This document shows, piece after piece, positions 50,047 to 59,068 of a DNA stretch of 64,000 nucleotides (positions are counted from its first letter, which is position 1; each line of letters begins with the position of its first letter). A program made the position numbers and the translations under genes. A model generated the notes under the pieces. That model ran no database searches. It saw only the letters and a list, made by a program, of their open reading frames with translations, and was not told the DNA's origin. Source of the stretch: Methanolacinia petrolearia DSM 11571 (lineage in GTDB: Archaea; Halobacteriota; Methanomicrobia; Methanomicrobiales; Methanomicrobiaceae); assembly GCF_000147875.1 (NCBI RefSeq), contig NC_014507.1, positions 186,001-250,000 of the forward strand, written 5' to 3'.

Positions 50047-52308
50047 ATGCCTTTTCCCGGTTTTCATAAGAAAAAGAAGACTGATCCTTCTGTCGGCAAA
50101 GAACCCGAAGAGCCGAAACTCGAGGATATTTTAAAGAAGATCAACGGAGTGAATGATGCCGGAAAAGAAGAGAATAAAGAACCGGCAGATCTGCCCGACA
50201 AACCGAATATCGAGGATATTATAAAAAATATCAAAAGAGCTGATGATGCGGGAAAAGAAGAGGGAAGCGAACCTGCAGGCACGCCTGAACCCGATTCTCT
50301 TTCATCGTCCATTGCAGAAGAGGCGCCGGTGCCAGCCAGTGAGGAACCCCGGGAATCGGTAGAGGTAACTGCCCATGAAGAGCCTGAAGAAAGAGTAATC
50401 AGTGCAGAAGATTCTGTCGAACCCGTAGGATCAGTTGAGGGAACTGCCCCTGAGATTCCTGGGGTAAGCGTGGTTCTGATAGAAGATTCCACCGATCCCG
50501 AATTGATTCAGGAACACCCTGAAGAGCCGGAAAAAGATGAAATTACCGAAAAGGAGGAAATCGGAAACATAGAAGAACCGTCTGATCAGCCCGTCAGGGA
50601 ACCGGTAAAGGAGCGGGAAGAGGAATGGCCTGAGTCCGTTGAGAAAGCAGAGACCACCGGGAAGGACGAGGGCGGAGGGGAGGACCTCTCGTATATAAAA
50701 AAGAAGAAAAAAACAACAAAGGCACGAATTCAGGATGAAAAAAAGGGCCTGCTCCTGAAGAAGAAGATCGAAAAGATCCGCCTGTATGATTTCGGGACAG
50801 ACGGGCCTCTTGTGGACCCTATCCTTCCTGAAGGATACGTTCTCAGGGATGAATACTGGATACACGAAGGAAGATCAAAGGTGCTTATAGCGAAGAGTCC
50901 CGAAAATCATCTCGAAGAGTATCTTCTCTATGAACCGAAATTATCCAGTTTCGAAAGAGAGCTCGCAGAGAGGCTCTATGAAGACATGAGGGATGTCCTG
51001 ATTCTTACGGACGAGGAGATTCTCGAGGATCGCGAGAGTGTCCTTATGGATAAGATGAACTACCTCCTTCATGAGTATAAGGTTAAAATAGAGGATGATG
51101 CCCTCTTTAAACTCCAGTATTATCTTCTCAGGAACTTTCTCGGGTGGTCGAAGCTCGACTCCCTCATGTTCGACCCGAACATCGAGGACATATCATGCGA
51201 CGGCTCGGACATACCTTTATTCCTTTACCACAGGAAATTCAGGAATATAAAGACGAATATCTCCTTCGATGAAGACACTCTATATTCTCTTGCCATACTC
51301 CTTGCACAGAGGTCGGGGAAGCATATATCCGTCTCCCAGCCAATGCTGGATGCAACCCTTCCTGACGGTTCGCGTCTACAGCTGACCCTCGGAAAGGTGG
51401 TTACAAGCAGGGGAACCTCGTTTACAATTCGTAAATTCCGTGAAGAGCCGTTTACACCTATCGAACTCATCGACTACGGCACGTTCAATGTCGACCAGCT
51501 CGTCTACTTTTGGCTTGCAATCGAGAACAATAAGAGCCTGCTATTCGTAGGGGGAACAGCGAGCGGAAAGACGACATCGCTCAACGCCGTCTCGCTCTTT
51601 ATCCCGCCCCTGTCAAAAGTGGTGAGTATTGAGGATACAAGGGAGATCACTCTCTTCCATGACAACTGGCTTGCGACGGTTACGAGGGAGGCTGTAGTCG
51701 AGACATCCGGGGCCAAGGTCGATATGTTCGACCTGCTGAAGGCAGCAATGAGGCAGAGGCCGGAATACATCCTTGTCGGTGAGGTGAGGGGTGTCGAGGC
51801 CCAGACTCTTTTCCAGGCAATGAATACCGGGCATACAACCTTCTCGACTCTTCACGCAAACAGCGTGGACGCCGCTATCCACAGGCTTGAAAATCCCCCC
51901 CTGAACGTTCCGAGGAACATGGTTCAGGCGCTTGACATAGTTTCGATACAGGCGCTTGTATACAGGGGGCAGGACAGGGTCAGGAGAGCTATGGAGATCG
52001 TAGAGATAGCGGGAATCGATCCCGGAACAGGAAATCTCCGTGTAAATACTGTTTTTGAATACGACCCTGTAAAGGATATTCATACATATTCAGGCAGATC
52101 GCAGGTATATTCGAAGATCCTTGAGATGCGTGGCTGGAGCCGGGAGGAGATGAACGAGGAGATCGAGAAGAGGCGCAGAATAATCCAGGCCATGCACGAC
52201 CAGGGAATTATTGATTATATAAATGTCACCAAGATATTCCAGGCCTATTTCATCAATTCCTCCAACGTTCTCGAAAATATAGGCGATCTTAAGAAGGCAT
52301 TTTTATGA
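50047..52308 (+). CDS. Type IV pilus/archaellum-family assembly ATPase (FlaI/PilB-like) with long acidic N-terminus
   Basis: This protein has 753 residues. The first 235 or so are acidic and low complexity, with two tandem copies of a 31-residue unit (KLEDILKKINGVNDAGKEE and NIEDIIKNIKRADDAGKEE). From about 245 comes a VirB11/GspE-type ATPase: an N-terminal domain with DEYWIHEGRSKVLIAKSP, then Walker A GGTASGKTT, VVSIEDTREITLFHDNW (Asp box), MRQRPEYILVGEVRGVEA (Walker B) and FSTLHANSVDAAIHRL (His box). The C-terminus is normal for the family. It would power assembly of a surface filament. It overlaps the membrane-platform gene by four bases. Confidence 0.9.
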   Translation: MPFPGFHKKKKTDPSVGKEPEEPKLEDILKKINGVNDAGKEENKEPADLPDKPNIEDIIKNIKRADDAGKEEGSEPAGTPEPDSLSSSIAEEAPVPASEEPRESVEVTAHEEPEERVISAEDSVEPVGSVEGTAPEIPGVSVVLIEDSTDPELIQEHPEEPEKDEITEKEEIGNIEEPSDQPVREPVKEREEEWPESVEKAETTGKDEGGGEDLSYIKKKKKTTKARIQDEKKGLLLKKKIEKIRLYDFGTDGPLVDPILPEGYVLRDEYWIHEGRSKVLIAKSPENHLEEYLLYEPKLSSFERELAERLYEDMRDVLILTDEEILEDRESVLMDKMNYLLHEYKVKIEDDALFKLQYYLLRNFLGWSKLDSLMFDPNIEDISCDGSDIPLFLYHRKFRNIKTNISFDEDTLYSLAILLAQRSGKHISVSQPMLDATLPDGSRLQLTLGKVVTSRGTSFTIRKFREEPFTPIELIDYGTFNVDQLVYFWLAIENNKSLLFVGGTASGKTTSLNAVSLFIPPLSKVVSIEDTREITLFHDNWLATVTREAVVETSGAKVDMFDLLKAAMRQRPEYILVGEVRGVEAQTLFQAMNTGHTTFSTLHANSVDAAIHRLENPPLNVPRNMVQALDIVSIQALVYRGQDRVRRAMEIVEIAGIDPGTGNLRVNTVFEYDPVKDIHTYSGRSQVYSKILEMRGWSREEMNEEIEKRRRIIQAMHDQGIIDYINVTKIFQAYFINSSNVLENIGDLKKAFL

Positions 52309-54245
52309 TAGTCGACAGGTATGTCAGCTGGAAACTTAAGAGGAACCCCGATGCATTTATGCAGCTCCATGCGGATTTGATATCCGCAAGGATGGGCATC
52401 ACTCTCAACCGTTTCCTGCAGATATGCCTGATCAGTGCCCTGTTGGCCGGGTTTTCCGCAGGAATTGCGGCCGCTCTTTTTGCTTCACTTATTTATATTC
52501 CGAGAGTTTCGATACAGATCTACAATGTATTCAATCTCCAGCTTCCGTCATATTATATCCCACAGCTGAACCAGACGAACTTTGCCATTCTGGCATTTTT
52601 TGTGATATTTATCCTGCTGTCGTTTATCTCGTACCATGTAATGATCAGGTATCCTTCGATCAAGAAAGCATCCAGGACGACAAAGATCAATCTCTCCCTG
52701 CACAACGCGGTTTCGTATATGTTTGCAATGAGAAGGGGTGGTGCCGAGATGCTCGATATATTCAGGTCGATGTCTGAGAATGCCGTCGTTTACGGTGAAG
52801 TCGCTATCGAGTTCAGGCAGGTTTTAAGAGATGCCGAATACTTCGGCCACGACCTGATCTCCGCACTGGAAAACCTCAGCATGACCACACCTTCGGAGAA
52901 ACTCAAGGATTTCCTGGAAGATCTGGTATCCGTCACCGGAAGCGGCGGAAACATCTCCGAATATCTTGAAGGGAGGGTGAGAATGTACCAGGAGGAGGCG
53001 AGGTTCGAACAGCTTCAGTTTCTCTCGACCCTTCAGATAGTTGCCGAAGCATATGTTACCGTCTTTGTCGCAGGACCTCTGTTCCTGGTTATAATTATGG
53101 TCGTTATGGGAATGGTCGGGTCATCTGCCGTTCTTGAATTCGCCCTGGTTACATATGTCCTTCTTCCCATAGGTGCAGTGATATTCATTCTCTTTATCGA
53201 TATGATGTCGCTTTCCGATGAGGTTGCGGAGAGATATACACGCATTACCGAGATGAAACAGTTCATCGATGTTCCGATCGAAGATAAAGAGGATGATGTT
53301 CGCAATTACAAGGCCCTGGACTGGTACGACCGCCTGAAGGCGATACGGGGTTTTCTCACCAGTCCATTCGACTGGTTCATAGTAAACGCGAACAGGACCC
53401 TTTATTTCACGGTACCGCTTGCTCTTATATACATTATTGCCGTCTATCTGGTTACACCTCAGTACTCGGATACTGAGCTCTATATTGCTGTGGTCGACGA
53501 TCACGTGATAATCGCCATGCTTATAGTAATCCTTCCGTATGCCGTTTTTTTTGAGTTTTGGCGCAGGAAACTCAAGTCAATCGAATCCTCGATTCCGGAT
53601 TTCCTGGAGAGACTTTCGGGTATAAACAGAGTCGGCCTCACTATAGCGGGTGCAATCAATGTTCTTGTCAAGGCCAATCTTGGGCTTATTTCTTACGAGA
53701 TACGGAGAATAAAGAGGGATCTGGAATGGGGTGCGAGTGTAAATGATGCACTTATACGCTTTGAAGAGCGTGTGAATACTGCGGCAATTGCGAGAACTGT
53801 AACGCTGATTACCAAGGCCAGCGAGATGACCGGGGATATTGGCGAGGTGCTCGGTATTGCATCGGCCGATGCAAGGATGAGCGAGACTCTCAAGAAGGAG
53901 AGGCAGGGTGAGATGTTCATCTATACCGTAATCATCTACCTTGCGTTCTTCGTATTCATCTTCGTGGTCGCGGTACTGAATACGAACTTCCTCGAAATTC
54001 TTGAACAGCTCAGCAATATGACAACTAGTTCCGGGTCGTCGATCGCCGGGGCATCGGAGTTTTCGATGGCTGCTAATATGGATGTCGATGTATTCAGGCG
54101 TCTGTTATATCATACCTGCCTTATACAGGCGATATTTTCAGGCATCATTGCAGGTCAGATGGGTGAGGGAATGGTAAAATCGGGCATAAAACACGCCGGG
54201 ATTATGCTCATTATAGCACTGGTGATATTCAACCTGTTCATATAG
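52305..54245 (+). CDS. Archaellum/pilus membrane platform protein (FlaJ/TadC family, fused double domain)
   Basis: This is a 646-residue polytopic protein with two T2SS-F type domains. The first has AVSYMFAMRRGGAEMLDIFRSM..., SEYLEGRVRMYQEEARFEQLQFLSTL. The second has ERLSGINRVGLTIAGAINVLV..., FEERVNTAAIARTVTLITKASEMTGDIGEVLGIASADAR. About nine hydrophobic helices lie between and around them. Archaeal FlaJ-like proteins have this duplicated layout, so it is the inner-membrane platform pairing with the ATPase. It is translationally coupled to the upstream gene (ATGA overlap). An empty 210-base gap follows, with a TATA box for the archaellin. Confidence 0.9.
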   Translation: MIVDRYVSWKLKRNPDAFMQLHADLISARMGITLNRFLQICLISALLAGFSAGIAAALFASLIYIPRVSIQIYNVFNLQLPSYYIPQLNQTNFAILAFFVIFILLSFISYHVMIRYPSIKKASRTTKINLSLHNAVSYMFAMRRGGAEMLDIFRSMSENAVVYGEVAIEFRQVLRDAEYFGHDLISALENLSMTTPSEKLKDFLEDLVSVTGSGGNISEYLEGRVRMYQEEARFEQLQFLSTLQIVAEAYVTVFVAGPLFLVIIMVVMGMVGSSAVLEFALVTYVLLPIGAVIFILFIDMMSLSDEVAERYTRITEMKQFIDVPIEDKEDDVRNYKALDWYDRLKAIRGFLTSPFDWFIVNANRTLYFTVPLALIYIIAVYLVTPQYSDTELYIAVVDDHVIIAMLIVILPYAVFFEFWRRKLKSIESSIPDFLERLSGINRVGLTIAGAINVLVKANLGLISYEIRRIKRDLEWGASVNDALIRFEERVNTAAIARTVTLITKASEMTGDIGEVLGIASADARMSETLKKERQGEMFIYTVIIYLAFFVFIFVVAVLNTNFLEILEQLSNMTTSSGSSIAGASEFSMAANMDVDVFRRLLYHTCLIQAIFSGIIAGQMGEGMVKSGIKHAGIMLIIALVIFNLFI

Positions 54246-54418
54246 GTCGTGTGAATTCCTCTTTAACAGGATGATTGATATATATTCATATAGAGTATGT
54301 GACTCCTAAGAAACAGATGCCTTAAAACAATCCCTGAAAATAAATAATATTGATTCTTTATTCTGTAAACGGGTGCAAATACAATAATAACTAAATAAAT
54401 TGTCAGGTTATAATTATC

Positions 54419-54426
54419 TTATAAAC
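54419..54426 (+). promoter_or_regulatory. TATA box of archaellin gene
   Basis: TTATAAAC lies about 30 bases before the ATG at 54456, giving a short leader. The gap 54246-54455 has no gene. Confidence 0.45.
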
Positions 54427-54455
54427 GACAAGTCAGGGTTTGCCAGGGTTAATAT

Positions 54456-55043
54456 ATGTTGAGATTGCAGGAGCGATGCGAAGGCTTCACCGGCCTGGAG
54501 GCAGCTATTGTTTTGATAGCTTTTATTGTAGTTGCATCCGTTTTCGCATTCTCGGTGATCGGTGCGGGGTATTTTGCAACCCAGCAGACCCAGAGCACTG
54601 CATACACTGCACTTCAGCAGACAGGTTCGACTCTTGAGATCCTGGGATATGTGCACGGAATAAAAAGAGCGGACGACGAGATAGGTGCCATACAATTCAA
54701 CGTTGGTCTCGCCCCGGGAGGCAAATATATAGATTTCAGCAAGATGGTTCTCACCTGGACCACCAGAGACGAGATCAGAACCTATGATGCGAACGAGCCT
54801 CTTTACAATACCACGATCGATGAAGGAAAATGGGGGATTATGGGGATCAAACCCACGGATGCGACCGGTGATACGGTTCTTGAACCTGGTGAAACATATA
54901 CGATCTATGTCAACCTGACCTCCGGGGAGGAGCTCGGTCCCGGAGATGAATTTTCGCTTGAACTTACATCTACATCGGCAATGTCCCTGATAATCAGCAG
55001 AAGTGCACCCTGGCAGATCGACAATATAAATACCCTCTATTGA
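54456..55043 (+). CDS. Archaellin-like major filament protein
   Basis: This is a 195-residue class III signal-peptide protein. The short charged leader MLRLQERCEG is followed by FTGLEAAIVLIAFIVVASVFAF, the hydrophobic archaellin core; cleavage would fall at Gly10-Phe11. The mature domain is beta-rich (YIDFSKMVLTWTTRDEIRTYD) with two N-x-T sites (YNTT, VNLT) for N-glycosylation. The length is typical of archaellins. A Cys in the leader (C8) is unusual. It has its own TATA box at 54419. It would form the filament assembled by the two genes upstream. No prepilin peptidase or accessory flaCDEFG is here, so these are elsewhere or not used. Confidence 0.88.
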   Translation: MLRLQERCEGFTGLEAAIVLIAFIVVASVFAFSVIGAGYFATQQTQSTAYTALQQTGSTLEILGYVHGIKRADDEIGAIQFNVGLAPGGKYIDFSKMVLTWTTRDEIRTYDANEPLYNTTIDEGKWGIMGIKPTDATGDTVLEPGETYTIYVNLTSGEELGPGDEFSLELTSTSAMSLIISRSAPWQIDNINTLY

Positions 55044-55066
55044 ACATATTCTTCTTCATTGCTGTT

Positions 55067-55966
55067 ATGAGAGATTTCGAGGCTGAAAACCTTAAAAAGA
55101 AAAGAGTGGCCCGCCTTTCGATATTGTCAAATACATTTCTTGTCTTCATGAAGCTGGGTGCCGGCCTTGCAGTGGGCTCGATAAGTATAATCTCGGAGGC
55201 TGTTCATTCGGCCGTGGATCTCATTGCATCGGCGATTGCTTATATCTCCGTAAAGAAATCAGCAGTTCCCCCGGATATGTGCCACGAGTACGGGCACGGG
55301 AAATTCGAGGACATGTCGGGAATTATCGAGGCGCTCCTGATAGTGGTCGCATCACTTATTATCCTTTACGAGGCTGTCATGAACCTTGTAAGCGGCCATG
55401 ATATCGCCTCAGAACAACTGCTCTCCGTCGGAATAGCCGTGATGCTGATCTCGACCATAATGAACCTCTATGTCTCAACGAAACTCTTCTCCGTTGCAAA
55501 GGATACCGGCTCGATTGCTCTCGAGAGCGATGCCTGGCACCTGCGGACCGATGTCTTTACTTCTGCGGGTGTGATGGTCGGCCTTATTCTTATACGGATT
55601 ACCGGTTTTGTCCAGTTTGATGCGATAATTGCTATAGGAATCTCGTTTGTCATCCTGCATGCCGCCCACGATCTCATAAAAAGATCCTTCGCTCACCTTA
55701 CCGACAGGTCGCTTCCTGACGATGAGATGGAGGAGATCCGGGAGGTACTCATGAGGTTCTGCGGGAACAACGTAAGTTTCCACGCGATAAGGTCGAGGAG
55801 AGCAGGGCCCGATCGTTTCGTCGAGTTTCATCTTACGGTCCCGGGCGATTCAAGTGTAAACGATTCGCATGAACTGACCGACAGGATCGAGGCTGCCTTA
55901 AAGTCGAAACTCGGGCGGATTTTCGTTACGATTCATGTAGAACCTGCCAAAAACAAAAAGGATTAA
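55067..55966 (+). CDS. Cation diffusion facilitator transporter
   Basis: This is a 299-residue CDF-family metal/H+ antiporter. Six transmembrane helices carry the two HxxxD pairs that bind metal in TM2 and TM5: SEAVHSAVDLIAS and SDAWHLRTDVFTS. A cytoplasmic C-terminal domain (about 210-299) has the typical VSFHAIRSRRAGPDRFVEFHLTVPGD. Substrates are usually Zn, Fe or Mn. ATG 55067 is chosen over a weak earlier in-frame start (55040) that lies in the archaellin end. It follows the archaellin gene with no clear independent promoter. Confidence 0.9.
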   Translation: MRDFEAENLKKKRVARLSILSNTFLVFMKLGAGLAVGSISIISEAVHSAVDLIASAIAYISVKKSAVPPDMCHEYGHGKFEDMSGIIEALLIVVASLIILYEAVMNLVSGHDIASEQLLSVGIAVMLISTIMNLYVSTKLFSVAKDTGSIALESDAWHLRTDVFTSAGVMVGLILIRITGFVQFDAIIAIGISFVILHAAHDLIKRSFAHLTDRSLPDDEMEEIREVLMRFCGNNVSFHAIRSRRAGPDRFVEFHLTVPGDSSVNDSHELTDRIEAALKSKLGRIFVTIHVEPAKNKKD

Positions 55967-56003
55967 ATCAATCCCTGCCGATTATCTCTCAGGTGAAACT
56001 GTA

Positions 56004-56156
56004 ATGTGTTCAGGAGCCGGTGGTTTCGACGTTGAACTGACACAGCGTCTCAAACCAAAAAAATACAAGTGCAGGAGCTGCGGGGCGACATTCGAGAGCG
56101 TGTCAAAGCACCCGGTCTGCCCCACCTGCCAGTCGGAATCAGTAGATGAAGTATGA
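56004..56156 (+). CDS. 50-residue zinc-ribbon protein
   Basis: The ATG at 56004 has AGGTGA eight bases upstream and opens a 50-codon frame, MCSGAGGFDVELTQRLKPKKYKC... ending SESVDEV. It carries CRSCGATFESVSKHPVCPTC, two CxxC pairs that would bind one zinc. Similar tiny ribbons occur as RNA- or protein-binding adaptors. It overlaps the next gene by 11 bases, indicating coupled translation. I recognise no named family. It probably belongs with the unknown gene downstream rather than with the CDF transporter. Confidence 0.7.
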   Translation: MCSGAGGFDVELTQRLKPKKYKCRSCGATFESVSKHPVCPTCQSESVDEV

Positions 56157-56625
56157 TATCCCTCTTGATGACGAGCTTCTTTTAATCAGGAGAGGGGACC
56201 CTTTTTTGCTCGTTGCAAAGGCACAGGAGCTTTTCGTGCTGTGCATAGAGACATATGATAAGGAATTATGCCAGACCGTCGAGGCAGGGGACCTGATCGT
56301 TGCCTCCGCGCCGGAGGGAGGAGACGTGAGGCAGGCGGAGATCCTGGTCGAACTCGTGAGGACTTATCACCAGCCTGTCTTTGTTATGCCGAAGGATCAT
56401 CCCGGCTCTGCGAGGCTTTCGATGGTTGTCTCCGCAGGGCCCGCCGTAATCCCCAAATGCGATATCGTACGCGGGACACACCCCGAACAGGACGTGATCT
56501 GTGCATCGGAAGAGTTCGGAAACCTGCGGCTGTCTTCAGTGAACGGGGGAGTGGAGATCTCGCTTCCGGAGTTGGAGGAGACATTTTTTTCGATATCGAA
56601 GATTCAAACCATAGTGGCCCGTTAA
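56146..56625 (+). CDS. Conserved hypothetical protein co-translated with the zinc ribbon
   Basis: This is a 159-residue alpha/beta protein: MKYDIPLDDELLLIRRGDPFLLVAKAQELFVLCIETYD, ... AGDLIVASAPEGGDVRQAEILVELVRTYHQPVFVMPKDHPGSARLSMVVSAGP. Strand-helix alternation suggests a Rossmann-like or mononucleotide-binding fold, with no recognisable catalytic signature. I do not know its family. It overlaps the zinc-ribbon gene and ends 150 bases before the ATP synthase operon, and nothing ties it to that operon. Confidence 0.65.
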   Translation: MKYDIPLDDELLLIRRGDPFLLVAKAQELFVLCIETYDKELCQTVEAGDLIVASAPEGGDVRQAEILVELVRTYHQPVFVMPKDHPGSARLSMVVSAGPAVIPKCDIVRGTHPEQDVICASEEFGNLRLSSVNGGVEISLPELEETFFSISKIQTIVAR

Positions 56626-56775
56626 ACTCCGGGCCTTTCCCACCGTAGATCGGCGTCTGCTGAAAATGAAATTCACTTTTATCTCGAGACCTTAAAGGGC
56701 ATCGCAACTTGAAATAAAAATCATTAATAGCCTTCCTTGATGATAGTTAATGTATTGCCGTGAGAGGAGGGTTGG

Positions 56776-57099
56776 ATGAAGACTGAGGTCCTCAAGAGCA
56801 TCAAAGAGACAGAAGAAGAGTACAAATCAATGATCAGCACTGCCCACGAAGAAAAGAAGCGCGCAATCGCTAATTCGGAGCAGGAAGCTGGAAATCTTAT
56901 TGCGAAAGCAAAGTCAGATGCCGAAGAGTACAAGAACAAGCGCATCGCAGACGCAAGGGCTGAGGCAGCCAAACAATACGCAGAGATCGTCAAAGAAGGC
57001 GAGAAGCGAGCTGAAGCTCTGAAAAAGAACGCAGCCTCCAACCTTGACAAAGCAGTGGAACAACTTGTTTCACAGTTCAAGGTGAAGGTCAATGTTTAA
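56776..57099 (+). CDS. atpH: A-type ATP synthase subunit H
   Basis: This is a 107-residue, almost wholly helical coiled-coil protein (KETEEEYKSMISTAHEEKKRAIANSEQEAGNLIAKAKSDAEEYK...), rich in Ala, Glu and Lys. It is a peripheral-stalk component pairing with subunit E. It is first in the operon and preceded by a strong GAGGAGGGTTGG ribosome site. Its 3' end overlaps subunit I by eight bases. The promoter lies in the AT-rich part of 56700-56760, though no clean TATA stands out. Confidence 0.88.
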   Translation: MKTEVLKSIKETEEEYKSMISTAHEEKKRAIANSEQEAGNLIAKAKSDAEEYKNKRIADARAEAAKQYAEIVKEGEKRAEALKKNAASNLDKAVEQLVSQFKVKVNV

Positions 57100-59065
57100 A
57101 GTCCAGAGGATGAGCAAGCTGCTCATCGCAGCGTCTAAAGATCAGCTTGAACCGGTTATTCGTGAGTTGTACCGTCACAATGTCTTTCATATAGAGGACT
57201 TTGTCGACCAGGGGGAGGAGGAGTATGAAGGCTTTAAGATCGGGAGACCGATGGAAGGAGCCTCGTCTACCTCCGGAAAGCTTCTAAGGATTCGCTCGCT
57301 GGCCAACATGATCGGCGTTTCTCCCGATAATGTAGAGTCAGTAGCAGTGCAGGGTAAAGGTGCACTTTCGACAAAGATCGAGAGTGAACTCCCGAAGATT
57401 GAAGAGGAGATCGGTTCCCTCGTGGAACGGCGGAACTCTCTCGAAAGCAGTCTCAGGGAATGTGTCCAGAAACAGGCGGACCTTGAAACCTTTGCAAAAG
57501 TCCCGATGGATCTTTCCCTTCTCCGGGGATATGACGGCTTCGACGTTTTTGCAGGAACTATTCCGCAGGACATCGAGCTGCCGGTCGATTGTGAAAAATA
57601 TTTCACCGACCAGGTTCCCGGAAATCTCCTGATCGCAGTCGTGCCCAAAGAATCGTCGCAGGAAGCCGAGAGGTTCCTTGTCGATTCAGGGTTTACGGCT
57701 GTTGCCATTCCCAACGAGGATGGCACTGCAGAGTCCAATATTGAAAAGTACACTCAGGAGATCACCCGTCTCGAGAGCGAGATTGGTAAGATGTCGGAGC
57801 AGATAACTGCTCAGAAAGAAAAATACGCCGAATTCCTGGTGGCATGCGAAGAACTGCTCACGGCAGATGTAGAGCGTGCAGAAGCACCGTTGAGATTCGC
57901 AACTACCGAAGAGGCATTTGTTGCCGAAGGGTGGGTGCCATCGGATGTAGTGGAAGGCCTTACAAGCGATCTCCAGGCTGCCACTGGCGGAAAGGTGTTC
58001 GTCACCGAAGAGGAGATCAACTATGATGAGGATATTGTACCTATCGAGTACGACAGTCCAAACTGGGCAAAGCCGACAGAGGCTTTGATGGACATATACT
58101 CGAGGCCGCAGTATACCGAGTTCGATCCGACGCTTCTTGTCGCGATCGTATTCCCGATATTCTTCGGATTTATTCTCGGAGATATCGCATATGGTGCAAT
58201 TCTTTTGATTATGAGCTTCTGGCTCCGCAAATTCGTCAAAGACAGTATTGCAGGAAACCAGCTGCTCGATGTTTTAAGAAATGCAAGCGTAGCAAGTATA
58301 ATATTTGGTGTTTTGTACAGCGAATTCCTTGGTTTTGCATGTCCGTGGAACCCTATTATCATGAGCCGCCACTTCAATATCGGGGCGGAGCACGCAGGTC
58401 ACGGGCCTGATGCGATCCTTCTGCTGATTGTTACGGCATGGGTCGGTATTCTGCATATTACACTCGGAAGAGCTATTCACGCCAGAAATGCAAAGGTTCA
58501 GCTTCACCCCGGAGAGCACCGCAGCAAGGTGATCTTTGCCCAGATCGGGTGGATCATCGTCATGTGGGGTATTCTCCTGATGATATGGACTATCGCACCG
58601 ATCCCAATGATGCCCGATCTTACAGGCGCAATGGCGATTGCAGGCTACAATATCTTCCTGCTCGTCGGAGCACTGATGATTCTTGTTGGTATTATCGGAA
58701 TCGGAAGGGATAGTGCACTTGAACTTATGGAACTTCCGACAATCATCAGCCACGTGCTGTCCTATACACGTCTGGCTGCAGTCGGTCTCTCGTCAGTCGC
58801 AATCGCGGCCGTAGTCAACTATATTGCTATCGGAATGATGATCGAGCCGGCGATTGCCGATTTCGGAATTGTAAGTATTGTAATGATTATCGTGGGAATC
58901 TTCGTATTCCTCATAGGACACACATTAAACACCGCACTTGGTCTTCTTGGCGGTGGTCTACACTCTATTCGTCTGCACTACGTGGAATTTTTCACGAAGT
59001 TCTACCAGGGCGGCGGCAAAAAATACGAACCGTTTGGAATTATTAGGAAATTTACGGAGGATTAA
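57092..59065 (+). CDS. atpI: A-type ATP synthase subunit I (a)
   Basis: This is a 657-residue membrane stator and ion-channel subunit. The N-terminal 340 residues are soluble with coiled coils (EEEIGSLVERRNSLESSLRECVQKQ). The C-terminus has seven to eight helices, starting near FDPTLLVAIVFPIFFGFILGD. The essential channel Arg is in ISHVLSYTRLAAVGLSS. Together with the K ring it forms the ion path. It overlaps atpH and is followed after three bases by atpK. Confidence 0.95.
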   Translation: MFKVQRMSKLLIAASKDQLEPVIRELYRHNVFHIEDFVDQGEEEYEGFKIGRPMEGASSTSGKLLRIRSLANMIGVSPDNVESVAVQGKGALSTKIESELPKIEEEIGSLVERRNSLESSLRECVQKQADLETFAKVPMDLSLLRGYDGFDVFAGTIPQDIELPVDCEKYFTDQVPGNLLIAVVPKESSQEAERFLVDSGFTAVAIPNEDGTAESNIEKYTQEITRLESEIGKMSEQITAQKEKYAEFLVACEELLTADVERAEAPLRFATTEEAFVAEGWVPSDVVEGLTSDLQAATGGKVFVTEEEINYDEDIVPIEYDSPNWAKPTEALMDIYSRPQYTEFDPTLLVAIVFPIFFGFILGDIAYGAILLIMSFWLRKFVKDSIAGNQLLDVLRNASVASIIFGVLYSEFLGFACPWNPIIMSRHFNIGAEHAGHGPDAILLLIVTAWVGILHITLGRAIHARNAKVQLHPGEHRSKVIFAQIGWIIVMWGILLMIWTIAPIPMMPDLTGAMAIAGYNIFLLVGALMILVGIIGIGRDSALELMELPTIISHVLSYTRLAAVGLSSVAIAAVVNYIAIGMMIEPAIADFGIVSIVMIIVGIFVFLIGHTLNTALGLLGGGLHSIRLHYVEFFTKFYQGGGKKYEPFGIIRKFTED

Positions 59066-59068
59066 AAA

